Part shown: positions 7,805 through 16,385 of the stretch, piece after piece
Layout of the letters: each line of letters opens with the position of its first letter
Numbering within the stretch: the first letter of the stretch is position 1
Assembly: GCF_000756715.1 (NCBI RefSeq)
Contig: NZ_CCSE01000001.1
Span: 1,642,001-1,706,000, forward strand
Reading direction: 5' to 3'
Origin: Jeotgalicoccus saudimassiliensis
GTDB taxonomy: Bacteria > Bacillota > Bacilli > Staphylococcales > Salinicoccaceae
Length of the DNA: 64,000 bases
The notes under the pieces: generated by a model
The model's database searches: none
What the model was told of the DNA's origin: nothing
Seen by the model: only the letters and a program-made list of their open reading frames with translations
Made by a program: the position numbers and the translations under genes

Positions 7805-8443
7805 ATGAAGTTAAAACCACTGAAAATAGCATCTGAACTGGAAGTTGTTTCTTATGAGTCCATTATAGAAGATGAGGATCAGATATTTGATGGTATTGAG
7901 ATTAACGATGCTGAGTTTCTTGATACTGATTTCGGAAGATTAATCTCCTATAACTCTGTAATTAAGAACAGTAATTTATCGAATAACGAATTTGATAATG
8001 CAGATTTAACAGATACACGATTTGTTAACTGTGACTTTTCAAACACAGTATTTTTAGGTGCTTCTATACATAATGTTGAGTTTGTTAACTGCAAAATGAT
8101 TGGTGTCAGTTTTGATGAGTCCAGAATTAAAAACGTTAAATTTTTTGAGTCACTGTTAAATCTATCGGGGATAAGTGAATCTAAACTTGAGAATGTATTG
8201 TTTGAAAATACGAGAATGGTTACAGCAGATTTCTTTAATAATAAATTTAAAAATATTGGCTTTGAAAATTGTGATCTGACTGAAGCAAGATTTGTCGATA
8301 CACCGCTTAAAGGTATTGATATCAGCTCATCCCATTTTGAGTCATTAAGCATTAAGCGTGAAGATCTGGAAGGCTGTATCGTTTCCAGTGTACAGGCGAT
8401 TCAGATGGCGGCATTGATGGGACTTGTAGTGAAGGATAGTTAG
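7805..8443 (+). CDS. Pentapeptide-repeat protein
   Basis: About 212 residues, mostly degenerate pentapeptide repeats of the A(D/N)LXX type (SNNEFDNADLTDTRFVNCDF, NTVFLGASIHNVEFVNCKM, FENTRMVTADFFNNKF, NCDLTEARFVDTPLKGIDI). It should fold as a right-handed quadrilateral beta-helix. Such proteins include DNA-mimic gyrase protectors (Qnr/McbG type), but many have no known role. GAGG 8 nt before ATG 7805 favours that start over ATG 7784. The gene is distinctly AT-rich. Confidence 0.8.
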   Translation: MKLKPLKIASELEVVSYESIIEDEDQIFDGIEINDAEFLDTDFGRLISYNSVIKNSNLSNNEFDNADLTDTRFVNCDFSNTVFLGASIHNVEFVNCKMIGVSFDESRIKNVKFFESLLNLSGISESKLENVLFENTRMVTADFFNNKFKNIGFENCDLTEARFVDTPLKGIDISSSHFESLSIKREDLEGCIVSSVQAIQMAALMGLVVKDS

Positions 8444-8475
8444 ATAGAACTGGCATCAGGTGCAGGAGGGAAGTC

Positions 8476-9186
8476 ATGTCTTATATATTTATGGGTATAT
8501 TGACTGTAACGCTTTTAATTACAGCATTAGTATTAAAAGATAAATATGAATTCACAAAAACTATCGGTGCACTGTCTTGGATTGCATTAAGCCTGTATTT
8601 TATCGTTGAATTTATTGTGATCAGAGCAAGTACTGCATCGTATAATTTCTTAAAACAGCCGATGAGTGATTTAGGTGTAACTATATGTGGAATAGATACG
8701 TATGAGCTCGCTGCTTATGAAATTTGTTCACCGGCTCATCTGGCGATGAACTGGACGTTTACTCTAACTGGCATAGCAGTTTTTACCGGTGCCATTTTTC
8801 TTCATCGGTTTTGGCCGGATAACATGAAAACAAAAACAGCGACTGTACTGCTCGTTATTTTCGGGATCAGCTACAGTATTTCAGGGATCTTCCCGGCTGA
8901 TATAAATTTTTTAGTACACACATTTGCCTCATTGCCGGGAATGTTTGTGCAAATACCTGCTTTAATTATTATTGGACGGGCAATTAAAAGTACAATGCCG
9001 AAACTGTCAAAATGGACTTATTTCTGTCTGGTTCTTAATTTATTGAGTCTGCTGTTTATATTTTTACAGCCAGTGTTTCCTGAGCTGCCGGGAGGCTTAA
9101 TTCAGAGGGTGCTTTATGGTTCAGTCTGGCTGTGGATGATTGTTACAGGAATCGTGCTGCTGAATAAATCAGTTCAACGTAAATAG
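8476..9186 (+). CDS. DUF998 family integral membrane protein
   Basis: 236 residues with about seven hydrophobic helices and the DUF998 hallmarks: a conserved LKQPMSDLG segment after helix 2, a His near HLAMNWTFTLTG, and GIFPADINFLVHTFAS. The function of the family is unknown. A strong GGAGG precedes ATG 8476. It is adjacent to and codirectional with the pentapeptide protein and the Asp-box protein. Confidence 0.75.
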   Translation: MSYIFMGILTVTLLITALVLKDKYEFTKTIGALSWIALSLYFIVEFIVIRASTASYNFLKQPMSDLGVTICGIDTYELAAYEICSPAHLAMNWTFTLTGIAVFTGAIFLHRFWPDNMKTKTATVLLVIFGISYSISGIFPADINFLVHTFASLPGMFVQIPALIIIGRAIKSTMPKLSKWTYFCLVLNLLSLLFIFLQPVFPELPGGLIQRVLYGSVWLWMIVTGIVLLNKSVQRK

Positions 9187-9218
9187 GTTTATGTGAGATT
9201 TAAAAAGGAGGAATATTA

Positions 9219-10226
9219 ATGACTTCAATTTATTTTACTTCAGGATCTAAAATTATCAGTGTTTCAGGACGGGAACGGGACTGGTCGATTAACGAGATAG
9301 AGACCGGTTATGATGACGTGCGTGCAGTGGCTGCTGATGAATTGGCCGAAACGATTTACGTGGGAACTTTTGATGACGGGCTGTTCAGAAGCCGTAATAA
9401 TGGTGAGACCTTTGAAGCTGTTGGGCAGGATGTCTTACCGAAAAGAGTAATGTCACTTCATATCAGTCCTGTTTCAAAACGTTTATATGTCGGAACGGAA
9501 CCGAGTGAATTGCATTATTCGGATGATGATGGTGAAACATGGGCAGAAATGACTGCACTGCAGGACCTGCCGTCGAAATCAGAGTGGAGTTTCCCGCCTC
9601 GTCCTGATACACATCATGTTAAAGATATAGCGAGCGGTACTCAGGATGAGTCATTTGTACTTGCCGGCATTGAGCTCGGCGGTATTATGCGTTCGGTAGA
9701 TAATGGAGAGTCATTTGAGGACCGTAAAGCAGGTTCTCAATTTGATGTGCATAACATGATTATTCACCCTGACGATGACAATCTGCTTTACGAAGCAGGC
9801 GGGGGCGGTTATGCATGGAGTGACGATAAGGGCGAGTCGTGGCAGATTGATAATGAAGGTCTCGGAGACTTCACGTATTTAGTACATGTCGCAGTGGATC
9901 CCGGTGATAAAAATACGGTACTTGTTTCCGGTGCAAGAGGACCGGTTTCAGCGTATATGCCTGAGCGAGAAAAGACAGAGATGAAAGTATTCCGTAAACA
10001 AGGAGACACGCCGTGGGAGGAAATTACAGAAGGACTGCCTGACAGCAAAGGAACGATTGTCACTCATCTATTGACGTCACCGGATGAACCAAGCGTGTTT
10101 TACGGTGTGAATAACAAGGGTGTCTATCACTCAGTCGACCGCGGTAAAAGCTGGATGAAAGTTCCAGTCGAATTTCCGGAAGAAGTGACGAAAAATAAGA
10201 TTAACTCGGCATGTCTCACTAATTAA
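9219..10226 (+). CDS. Asp-box (BNR) repeat beta-propeller protein
   Basis: A 335-residue protein with at least five Asp-box turns of the form S-x-D/N-x-G-x-[TS]-[WF]: SRNNGETF, SDDDGETW, SVDNGESF, SDDKGESW and SVDRGKSW. This is typical of sialidase-fold or sortilin-like seven-bladed propellers. There is no signal peptide, so it should be cytosolic. No catalytic sialidase set (Arg triad, Tyr) could be assigned, so I call it a propeller of unknown function. Strong AGGAGG site; terminator follows. Confidence 0.8.
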   Translation: MTSIYFTSGSKIISVSGRERDWSINEIETGYDDVRAVAADELAETIYVGTFDDGLFRSRNNGETFEAVGQDVLPKRVMSLHISPVSKRLYVGTEPSELHYSDDDGETWAEMTALQDLPSKSEWSFPPRPDTHHVKDIASGTQDESFVLAGIELGGIMRSVDNGESFEDRKAGSQFDVHNMIIHPDDDNLLYEAGGGGYAWSDDKGESWQIDNEGLGDFTYLVHVAVDPGDKNTVLVSGARGPVSAYMPEREKTEMKVFRKQGDTPWEEITEGLPDSKGTIVTHLLTSPDEPSVFYGVNNKGVYHSVDRGKSWMKVPVEFPEEVTKNKINSACLTN

Positions 10227-10233
10227 ACAGACA

Positions 10234-10271
10234 AAATCCATCTCATATTAATAATGAGATGGATTTTTATT
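10234..10271 (+). terminator. Terminator after Asp-box protein
   Basis: AAATCCATCTCAT pairs perfectly with ATGAGATGGATTT, then TTATTT. As the stem is symmetric, it may also serve the tRNA transcribed from the other strand. Confidence 0.88.
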
Positions 10272-10275
10272 TGAA

Positions 10276-10348
10276 TGGAGCCAAGGGGGCTCGAACCCCT
10301 GACCTTTGCACTGCCAGCGCAACGCTCTCCCAGCTGAGCTATGGCCCC
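10276..10348 (-). tRNA. tRNA-Ala (anticodon GGC)
   Basis: The reverse strand folds as a cloverleaf. The acceptor stem is GGGGCCA/TGGCTCC (one G-U) and the D stem GCTC/GAGC. The anticodon arm is TTGCG-CTGGCAG-TGCAA with anticodon GGC, and the T arm is AGGGG-TTCGAGC-CCCCT. CCA is not encoded. It stands alone between two plus-strand genes. Confidence 0.95.
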
Positions 10349-10460
10349 GGATGTATTATCCTCATTGTAGGACATTACACATCTTTACTCAATAGCGGTA
10401 AGATTTTAAATACTGTATTCTTAACATAAGAATAGTTATTCAAGTTCAGGAGGTACATCG

Positions 10461-12440
10461 ATGATTACAGGGGAACGTACGACGATTGGAATTTTAGCCC
10501 ACGTAGATGCAGGGAAAACAACGTTGACTGAAGCGCTGCTGTATCATGCAGGAGCGATTTCAAAACGGGGACGGGTCGATCACGGCGATACATATTTTGA
10601 TTTCGAGTCTATTGAAAGAAGCCGTGGAATTACAGTGTCATCCAAACAGGTTGACTTTGAAGTCGGTAATCGTAAATTCACTTTAATCGATACACCGGGG
10701 CACGCTGACTTGTCCGCAGAAATGGAACGGTCACTGCAAATACTGGACCTGGCAATTATAGTGGTCAGTGCGGTCGACGGGGTGCAGTCACATACCGTAA
10801 CAATTTTTCAGCTGCTTGAAAAATACGAAGTACCGGCGATTATTTATATTAATAAAAATGACCGGCCGAGTGTCGATAAAGATAAAACTATGGGCAGCCT
10901 GCAGGAACTCGATGAACGCTGTGCATTATTTTCAGAAGCAGATTCAGAGCTGAGCGAATCATTTATCGAACAGCTGGCAATGCAGGACGAGGAACTGCTG
11001 GAGATGTTTATGGAAGGAACTGAAGATCAGGCATTCTGGTCTGATGCTGCTAAAAAAGCGTTGATGAACAGAACGGTATTTCCAAGTGTCCGGGGTTCAG
11101 CGCTGAACGGTAACGGTATCGGTGAAGTCATTAATATAATGGAAAAATTAACCGAATCAAAAGAATATATAGAAGAAGCCGGTGCACGGGTTTATAAGAT
11201 TATGCACGACGAAAAAGGGCAGAGACTGACATTGTTTAAAGTATTAGGCGGTACTTTTCGAATTAAGGATATGGTCTATTACAAAGATTCGGACGGCGAA
11301 AAAATCAATCAGCTGAGGAGGCTGAATGGCGGGAAATTTGAAGGGGTCAGTGAAGCAGCAGCGGGTGATGTCTGCACGGCAATCGGCATTCAAAATGCAG
11401 AACTCGGTGATATTATTGCATTGTCGGAAGCGGATATTGAACTGTTTTCTGAGTCAAAGGTACCGGAGCTGCAGCCGGTAATGGAAGCATCTCTCGTGCT
11501 GCCGGAAGGTATTGACGTATTTACAGCGATGAAGACACTCAGACAGCTTGAAGCAGAAGAACCGGAAATTGGTCTCAGAACTTCTGAAACAACAGGTGAT
11601 ATACATATGCGTGTCATGGGCACGATTCATATGGAAGTACTGACAGAATCTATTCGTGACAAATACGGAATGAATATCACATTCGGTCCGCCGGTGATTT
11701 TATACAGAGAAACGATTGAAGAAAGCATTGTCGGCTACGGTCATTTTGAACCGCTCGGCCATTATGCGGAAGTGCAGCTGCGTATCGAACCCGGGCAGAA
11801 TGGACAGGGTATTATCGCAAAAAATGAAGCGAATACAGATGACTTGAAAATTCAGTTTCAGAAACTGATTATGACTCATATTAAAGAAAAAGAGCATTTG
11901 GGTGTACTTACCGGGGCACCGCTGACGGATGTCACAATTACTTTAATGGCAGCGAAAACAGCGTTAAGAGAAACACAGGGCGGCGATTTGCGTCAGGCAA
12001 CTTACCGCGGGGTCAGACAGGGTTTAATGAAAGCTAAATCAGTTATCCTCGAACCGTGGTATTCATTTGAAATCACGCTGCCGGCAGACGCAGCGGGACG
12101 TGCAATGTCAGATGTTCAGAGACTTCACGGTGAGTCCGGTGATATGGCGCAGCTCGGAGAAAACAAAGTATCGCTAAAAGGGGAAGTACCGGTCGCGACA
12201 TTTGTAGATTATCCGATTGAACTCGCATCATATACTAAAGGCGAAGGAACTGTGTCGCTGCAATCGGCAGGATACCGACCGTGTCACAATCCGGAAGAAG
12301 TGATTGACCAGGCGGATTATAATCCCGAAAACGACCTCGATAACACACCGAACTCCATTTATTTTAAAAAAGGTGCAGGCTATGAAGTGAAGTGGTACGA
12401 CATTGATGAAGTCCGTCATATTAAAGGAAACTTTAATTAA
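10461..12440 (+). CDS. Translation-factor GTPase of the TetM/TetO/EF-G class (ribosomal-protection-like)
   Basis: 659 residues. G motifs are G1 AHVDAGKTT, G2 region RGITV, G3 DTPGHADL and G4 NKND, then the EF-G-like domains II-V (VYKIMHDEKGQRLTLFKVLGG; TGDIHMRVMGTIHMEVL; GPPVILYRET). The order matches tetracycline ribosomal protection proteins, which are about 640 residues long, more than EF-G (about 690) or LepA. No leader peptide or attenuator typical of mobile tet(M) is present, and base use matches the neighbours, so it seems a resident chromosomal paralogue. Whether it protects against tetracycline is unknown. The G3 segment differs from TetM (HADLSAEMERS versus HMDFLAEVYRS). Confidence 0.8.
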   Translation: MITGERTTIGILAHVDAGKTTLTEALLYHAGAISKRGRVDHGDTYFDFESIERSRGITVSSKQVDFEVGNRKFTLIDTPGHADLSAEMERSLQILDLAIIVVSAVDGVQSHTVTIFQLLEKYEVPAIIYINKNDRPSVDKDKTMGSLQELDERCALFSEADSELSESFIEQLAMQDEELLEMFMEGTEDQAFWSDAAKKALMNRTVFPSVRGSALNGNGIGEVINIMEKLTESKEYIEEAGARVYKIMHDEKGQRLTLFKVLGGTFRIKDMVYYKDSDGEKINQLRRLNGGKFEGVSEAAAGDVCTAIGIQNAELGDIIALSEADIELFSESKVPELQPVMEASLVLPEGIDVFTAMKTLRQLEAEEPEIGLRTSETTGDIHMRVMGTIHMEVLTESIRDKYGMNITFGPPVILYRETIEESIVGYGHFEPLGHYAEVQLRIEPGQNGQGIIAKNEANTDDLKIQFQKLIMTHIKEKEHLGVLTGAPLTDVTITLMAAKTALRETQGGDLRQATYRGVRQGLMKAKSVILEPWYSFEITLPADAAGRAMSDVQRLHGESGDMAQLGENKVSLKGEVPVATFVDYPIELASYTKGEGTVSLQSAGYRPCHNPEEVIDQADYNPENDLDNTPNSIYFKKGAGYEVKWYDIDEVRHIKGNFN

Positions 12441-12453
12441 ATAAATATAACAA

Positions 12454-12499
12454 GAAAAGCAGGAACAGAATCTTAATTTGATTCTGTCCCTGCTTTTTT
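12454..12499. terminator. Bidirectional terminator between GTPase and GNAT genes
   Basis: AAAAGCAGGAACAGAATC pairs with GATTCTGTCCCTGCTTTTTT; both strands end in T-rich runs. It overlaps the last codons of the minus-strand GNAT gene. Confidence 0.88.
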
Positions 12500-13027
12500 A
12501 GCTGCCCATTCTTCTTTTAAAATACCCATACGAATTGAATCGTAGTATTCACCGTTGTAGAAACGGACTTTCCGGACTCGGCCTTCAAGCTGCATGCCGA
12601 GTTTTTCTCCAACACGAATCATTCGTTCATTACCTGACCATGTTGTAAGACCAACTCTTACGGTAGGTACTGTATTGAAGACATGATTAATCCACAGTTT
12701 TAAAGCACGTGTGCCAAGTCCTTTGCCCCAGTTCTTTCCTTCATGAATAACAATGCCGACTTCCAGCCATTTCTTCATATCATCTTCAAAATAATACGTC
12801 ACAATGCCGTATATTTCATTATTTACAGTAATCAGCCACAGGCTGTCGGAATCGACGAATACTTCGCTTTTCTCCATAAAGGTTTCATAAGGAACTGAAC
12901 GGTGTGAAAAATAAGGCGCATCCCACTTTTTCCATTCCGGATTTTCATCTTGATATATTAATTCCCATAGCTTTAATAAATCATTATCTTTAATTGGACG
13001 AATGCCGAGTTCTTTATCAGTGTACAT
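12473..13027 (-). CDS. GNAT family N-acetyltransferase (RimJ/RimL-like)
   Basis: 184 residues. The acetyl-CoA site is seen as GIVIHEGKNWGKGLGTRALKLWINHVF (Q/RxxGxG/A-type loop), followed by VGLTTWSGNERMIRVGEKLGMQLEGRVRKVRFYNGEYYDSIRMGIL, the RimJ/RimL-type C-terminal strand pattern. It probably acetylates an amino group of a small molecule or protein; the substrate is unknown. It is monocistronic, divergent from the RocB-like gene, with AGGAGG before its ATG. Confidence 0.82.
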   Translation of the reverse strand: MYTDKELGIRPIKDNDLLKLWELIYQDENPEWKKWDAPYFSHRSVPYETFMEKSEVFVDSDSLWLITVNNEIYGIVTYYFEDDMKKWLEVGIVIHEGKNWGKGLGTRALKLWINHVFNTVPTVRVGLTTWSGNERMIRVGEKLGMQLEGRVRKVRFYNGEYYDSIRMGILKEEWAAKKAGTESN

Positions 13028-13129
13028 AAATGCCTCCTTGTTTGTTTCTATAGTATCATTATAAATACTAATATATTTTTACTATTAAGACTTTTAATAT
13101 AAAGTATAATTAAAGGATAAAGAGCTATG

Positions 13130-13141
13130 TTTCCCGGGAAA
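13130..13141. promoter_or_regulatory. Perfect 12-bp palindrome upstream of the RocB-like gene
   Basis: TTTCCCGGGAAA lies about 20 nt downstream of a TATAAT (13105-13110) and 44 nt before the start codon, a position suitable for a repressor operator. No regulator is assigned. Confidence 0.3.
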
Positions 13142-13184
13142 TATGCCGGATATTATTTTATCGTAAACAAGGGGAGTTTTGCAT

Positions 13185-14798
13185 ATGGAACAACAGGGGT
13201 ACTTATGGGAATCCGCAGCACAGCTTGAAGTGCTGCTTTATGAATTAGTCGGATGGAAAAGTTTATCGGGAACACAAGGGGAAATTGATTTTCCGCATAA
13301 GCTGACAGCAAAATTTAAAGAACTGGATTATTTTAAAACTAATCCGGATAACATTCAATTATTTGATGCAGGGAAAGACAGAAATGCATTTACTGCATTA
13401 TATAAAACAGATAAAAGCTCGGATACAGTCGTCTTGATCAGTCATTTTGATACAGTCGGTACTGAAGAATACGGCCAGCTGCAGGAGCTTGCATTTAATC
13501 CTGAACAATTGACGCAGGTGTTTCGGGACAACCCGGATTTCCTGACACCGGATGCAAAAGAGGATTTATATACAGATCAGTATGTATTCGGCCGGGGTGC
13601 GATGGATATGAAGATGGGACTCACACTGCATATGCATTTAATTGAACAGGCTGTAAAAGAAGAATGGCCGGTGAATTTACTGCTGGTGACAGTACCCGAT
13701 GAAGAAGTCAGTTCCGGAGGCATGCTCGCTGCCGTACCGGGTATTCTTGAAATATCACAGGCTCACAATTTAAATATCAAATTATTTCTAAACGGGGAGC
13801 CGTCATTTACACAGCAGCCTCTGGATGAGAATCACTATATATATTCAGGATCGATCGGTAAAATACTGCCGGCAGCACTGTTTTATGGTGTACCGACTCA
13901 TGCAGGCGAACCGCTTAACGGCATTACATCTCATTTCATCGGGTCTTATCTGACGAAGAAAATGGAGTATACGGATAAGTTTTTAGAAACCTTTGACGGA
14001 GAAACAACTCCGCTGCCGGTGTGTCTGCAGGCGAACGATTTAAAGGACAACTACGATGTACAGACATCGCACCACAGTTACGCTCTGTATAACGTATTTA
14101 CGCTGACTCAGACGGCTAAAGACGTAATGGTTACATTTAAGGAAATTGCGGATGAAGCCATGCATGAATGCCGGACGGATTATGAAGAGATATGTAAAGC
14201 GCATCATATACCGGCGCCGAACTGTATCAGAGTGCTGGAATACCACGAAGTGCTGGAGTATTTTATCGATAAATACAGTAGAGAAGAAGCAGATGAACTG
14301 ATCAGGGCAGTCCTTGAAGAAAACGGGACTGACGAGCGGAAGAAGACCCTGCTGATTGCCGATAAGCTGATGGAATATTGTCAGGAACTGGCACCGGCAA
14401 CTGTGCTGATGTTTGCACCGCCATACATGCCCGCAGTGAATTCGTCGGATGATGAACTGGTGAGAAAATTGATTGAAGCGACTAAAAGTGAGATGCATGA
14501 ACAATATAATTACGACGTGACGAATAAGCATTATTTCAACGGTATATCAGATTTAAGTTATGTGAATTATAATCCTGCAGATGACGGCTGGCAGTCGTTT
14601 AAAAATAATGCGCCGTTATGGGGAGAAACATATACAATACCGTTTGAAGAAATGCAGCAGCTGAGCGCACCGGTAATGAACATCGGGCCGTACGGTAAAG
14701 ATGCACATAAAATGACCGAACGGCTGCATAAGAAAAATGCATTTGAAATGATGCCGGCCGTGCTCAGGGAAGTTGTAAGCGAGTTCTTCTATAGATAA
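13185..14798 (+). CDS. M20 family peptidase, RocB-type
   Basis: About 537 residues, longer than typical M20 peptidases (about 400) and matching the RocB (arginine-utilisation protein) class. Metal and catalytic motifs are LISHFDTVG, FGRGAMDMKMGLTL (bridging Asp) and VTVPDEEVSSGGM (catalytic Glu-Glu). The insert after residue ~230 (SGSIGKILPAALFYGVPTHAGEPLNG) matches the dimerisation region with its conserved His. RocB proteins are probably amide hydrolases, but no substrate is firmly known. No roc genes are beside it. ATG 13185 has GGGGAG 8 nt upstream; the in-frame TTG at 13179 is too close. Confidence 0.85.
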   Translation: MEQQGYLWESAAQLEVLLYELVGWKSLSGTQGEIDFPHKLTAKFKELDYFKTNPDNIQLFDAGKDRNAFTALYKTDKSSDTVVLISHFDTVGTEEYGQLQELAFNPEQLTQVFRDNPDFLTPDAKEDLYTDQYVFGRGAMDMKMGLTLHMHLIEQAVKEEWPVNLLLVTVPDEEVSSGGMLAAVPGILEISQAHNLNIKLFLNGEPSFTQQPLDENHYIYSGSIGKILPAALFYGVPTHAGEPLNGITSHFIGSYLTKKMEYTDKFLETFDGETTPLPVCLQANDLKDNYDVQTSHHSYALYNVFTLTQTAKDVMVTFKEIADEAMHECRTDYEEICKAHHIPAPNCIRVLEYHEVLEYFIDKYSREEADELIRAVLEENGTDERKKTLLIADKLMEYCQELAPATVLMFAPPYMPAVNSSDDELVRKLIEATKSEMHEQYNYDVTNKHYFNGISDLSYVNYNPADDGWQSFKNNAPLWGETYTIPFEEMQQLSAPVMNIGPYGKDAHKMTERLHKKNAFEMMPAVLREVVSEFFYR

Positions 14799-14813
14799 TA
14801 CCTGGTGGGGTAT
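14798..14813. promoter_or_regulatory. CstR-type operator upstream of cstR
   Basis: ATACCTGGTGGGGTAT, an imperfect copy of the ATACCCC...GGGGTAT-type palindrome, directly abuts the -35 box of the cstR promoter. This position fits autorepression. Confidence 0.7.
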
Positions 14814-14842
14814 TTGACGGATTGCCGATTACCTAATATAAT
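14814..14842 (+). promoter_or_regulatory. SigA promoter of cstR
   Basis: TTGACG, 17 nt, TATAAT; a near-consensus promoter 36 nt before the chosen start codon and next to the operator. Confidence 0.85.
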
Positions 14843-14877
14843 ATACATAGTGACTACGAGTGAAAAGAGGTATGTAT

Positions 14878-15162
14878 ATGATAGTCGAAGATCAGAAGCA
14901 TGTATATGATAAAGCGGTAATAAACCGTATTAACCGACTGCAGGGGCAGATTAACGGTGCGAAAAAAATGATTGAAGACGGTGAAAACTGCAAAGATGTA
15001 GTAACTCAGCTGAGTGCAGCAAAGAGTGCACTCAACCGTACAATGAATATAATCATCAGTGAAAATCTGGTGGAATGTGTGAAAGAAGCGATGATTAATC
15101 CGGATCAGGACGCCGATGAATTAATTAAAGAAGCAGTAGAATTATTAAACAAGAGCAGATAA
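14878..15162 (+). CDS. cstR: CstR, persulfide-sensing CsoR-family repressor
   Basis: 94 residues of the all-helical CsoR/RcnR fold: VINRINRLQGQINGAKKMIEDGENCKDVVTQLSAAKSAL. Two cysteines, C38 and C67, are 29 residues apart, the spacing of the CstR persulfide pair (C31/C60 in S. aureus). The His ligand of copper CsoR is replaced (ENLVECV), which excludes Cu(I) sensing. CstR forms di- to tetrasulfide links on reaction with persulfides and releases DNA. AAAGAGG 7 nt upstream decides ATG 14878 over GTG 14860 and ATG 14872. The neighbouring cstA-cstB genes and three operators support the name. Confidence 0.92.
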   Translation: MIVEDQKHVYDKAVINRINRLQGQINGAKKMIEDGENCKDVVTQLSAAKSALNRTMNIIISENLVECVKEAMINPDQDADELIKEAVELLNKSR

Positions 15163-15190
15163 TATATCTGTTCTTTTTTTATTTTAAAAT

Positions 15191-15206
15191 ATACCCCCAT
15201 AGGTAT
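15191..15206. promoter_or_regulatory. CstR operator 1 of the cstA operon
   Basis: ATACCCCCATAGGTAT, a palindrome ending exactly where the -35 box begins. Confidence 0.8.
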
Positions 15207-15235
15207 TTGACAAAGATAAATATACTTGGTAAGAT
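15207..15235 (+). promoter_or_regulatory. SigA promoter of the cstA operon
   Basis: Consensus TTGACA, 17 nt, TAAGAT. It is bracketed by two CstR operators, one abutting the -35 and one overlapping the -10 box. Confidence 0.88.
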
Positions 15236-15249
15236 ACCCCTATAGGTAT
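15234..15249. promoter_or_regulatory. CstR operator 2 of the cstA operon
   Basis: ATACCCCTATAGGTAT, nearly identical to operator 1, starting in the -10 box and covering the start point. Confidence 0.8.
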
Positions 15250-15274
15250 TTAAAGACGAGAGGAAGTTATTAAA

Positions 15275-16354
15275 TTGAATAAAAATAATTATCATATGAA
15301 CGATGTAGATGAACTGCTTAACAAAGGAGAGTATCTGCTTGATGTCAGAGAAACATTTGAATATGAAATGGGCCATGTTGCATCGGCAAAACACATTTCT
15401 TTAACAGTGTTAGAGCAGCGTATGGATGAATTACCAAAGGATAAAACAATCTATACATACTGTAAAAGCGGCAGACGCAGTCAGACAGCAGCGGATTTAT
15501 TAAATGCCAACGGTTTTGAAGCAATCAGCCTGGAAGGCGGTTTTTCATCGTATACAGGAAAGTTCAGCAATACCGATATTGAAGAAGTTATTTCTCCGGC
15601 GGAGACGAATTCAAATATTGCCGAAGATCGTATTAAAATAGCAGCGCACGGGCTGCAGTGTCCGGGGCCGCTGTTAAAAGTTAATGAAGTGATGAGTGGT
15701 CTTGAAACAGGGAAGCAAATGGAAATCACTGTAACGGATCACGGCTTTTGTACAGATGTTGAAGCCTGGGCTAAAAAACATGGACATGCTGTACTGAAAA
15801 ACGAAGTGTCAGGTGAAAATGTAACTGTTGTTCTTGAAAAGAAAGCGCCGGTACAGACCGAAGGGCATAAAATGGTTGAAACAAAAGACGGTGCAACAAT
15901 TGTCGTTTTCAGCGGCGATATGGATAAGGCACTGGCTTCATTCATTATTGCATCCGGTGCACGGAGCATGGGGAAAGAAGTAACGATGTTCTTTACGTTC
16001 TGGGGACTGAATATTATTAAAGACCCGAAAGCACCGAAAAGAAATAAAAAGGGTCTCGATAAAATGTTCAGTATGATGATGCCGAAATCAGCTTCGAAAC
16101 TCCCGATTTCTAAAATGAATATGCTCGGTGCGGGTTCTAAAATGATTCAGCATGTTATGAAGAAAAAGAAAGTTGATGCACTGTCTGAAATGATTGAAAA
16201 AGCGGACAAACTTGGCGTTAAAATGATTGCCTGCACAATGAGCATGGATATTATGGCAGTCGAAAAAGAAGAACTTCTATCAAATGTTCAATTCGGTGGT
16301 GTCGGCACATATCTCGGAGATGCAGAAAACGGAAATCTTAACTTATTTATATAA
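15275..16354 (+). CDS. cstA: CstA, rhodanese-TusA-DsrE multidomain sulfurtransferase
   Basis: 359 residues with three sulfur-carrier domains in order. The rhodanese domain (1-95) has active loop CKSGRR, C63. The TusA domain (~118-190) has GLQCPGPLL, C129. The DsrE-like domain (~200-359) ends with the reactive cysteine C320 in MIACTMSMDIM. The order and length match S. aureus CstA, which passes persulfide sulfur between its domains in the cytosol. It starts at TTG 15275 behind GAGAGGAAG; the ATG at 15296 has no ribosome site. First gene of the cstA-cstB-tauE-osmC unit, with two CstR operators at its promoter. Confidence 0.93.
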   Translation: MNKNNYHMNDVDELLNKGEYLLDVRETFEYEMGHVASAKHISLTVLEQRMDELPKDKTIYTYCKSGRRSQTAADLLNANGFEAISLEGGFSSYTGKFSNTDIEEVISPAETNSNIAEDRIKIAAHGLQCPGPLLKVNEVMSGLETGKQMEITVTDHGFCTDVEAWAKKHGHAVLKNEVSGENVTVVLEKKAPVQTEGHKMVETKDGATIVVFSGDMDKALASFIIASGARSMGKEVTMFFTFWGLNIIKDPKAPKRNKKGLDKMFSMMMPKSASKLPISKMNMLGAGSKMIQHVMKKKKVDALSEMIEKADKLGVKMIACTMSMDIMAVEKEELLSNVQFGGVGTYLGDAENGNLNLFI

Positions 16355-16385
16355 AAACTAAATTTAAAACAGGAGAGTGTATTTA

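Noticed and set aside
10276-10348. tRNA-Ala as an integration site for the AT-rich block
   Set aside because: I found no duplicated tRNA 3' end, integrase or direct repeat near 6.6 kb or 10.3 kb.
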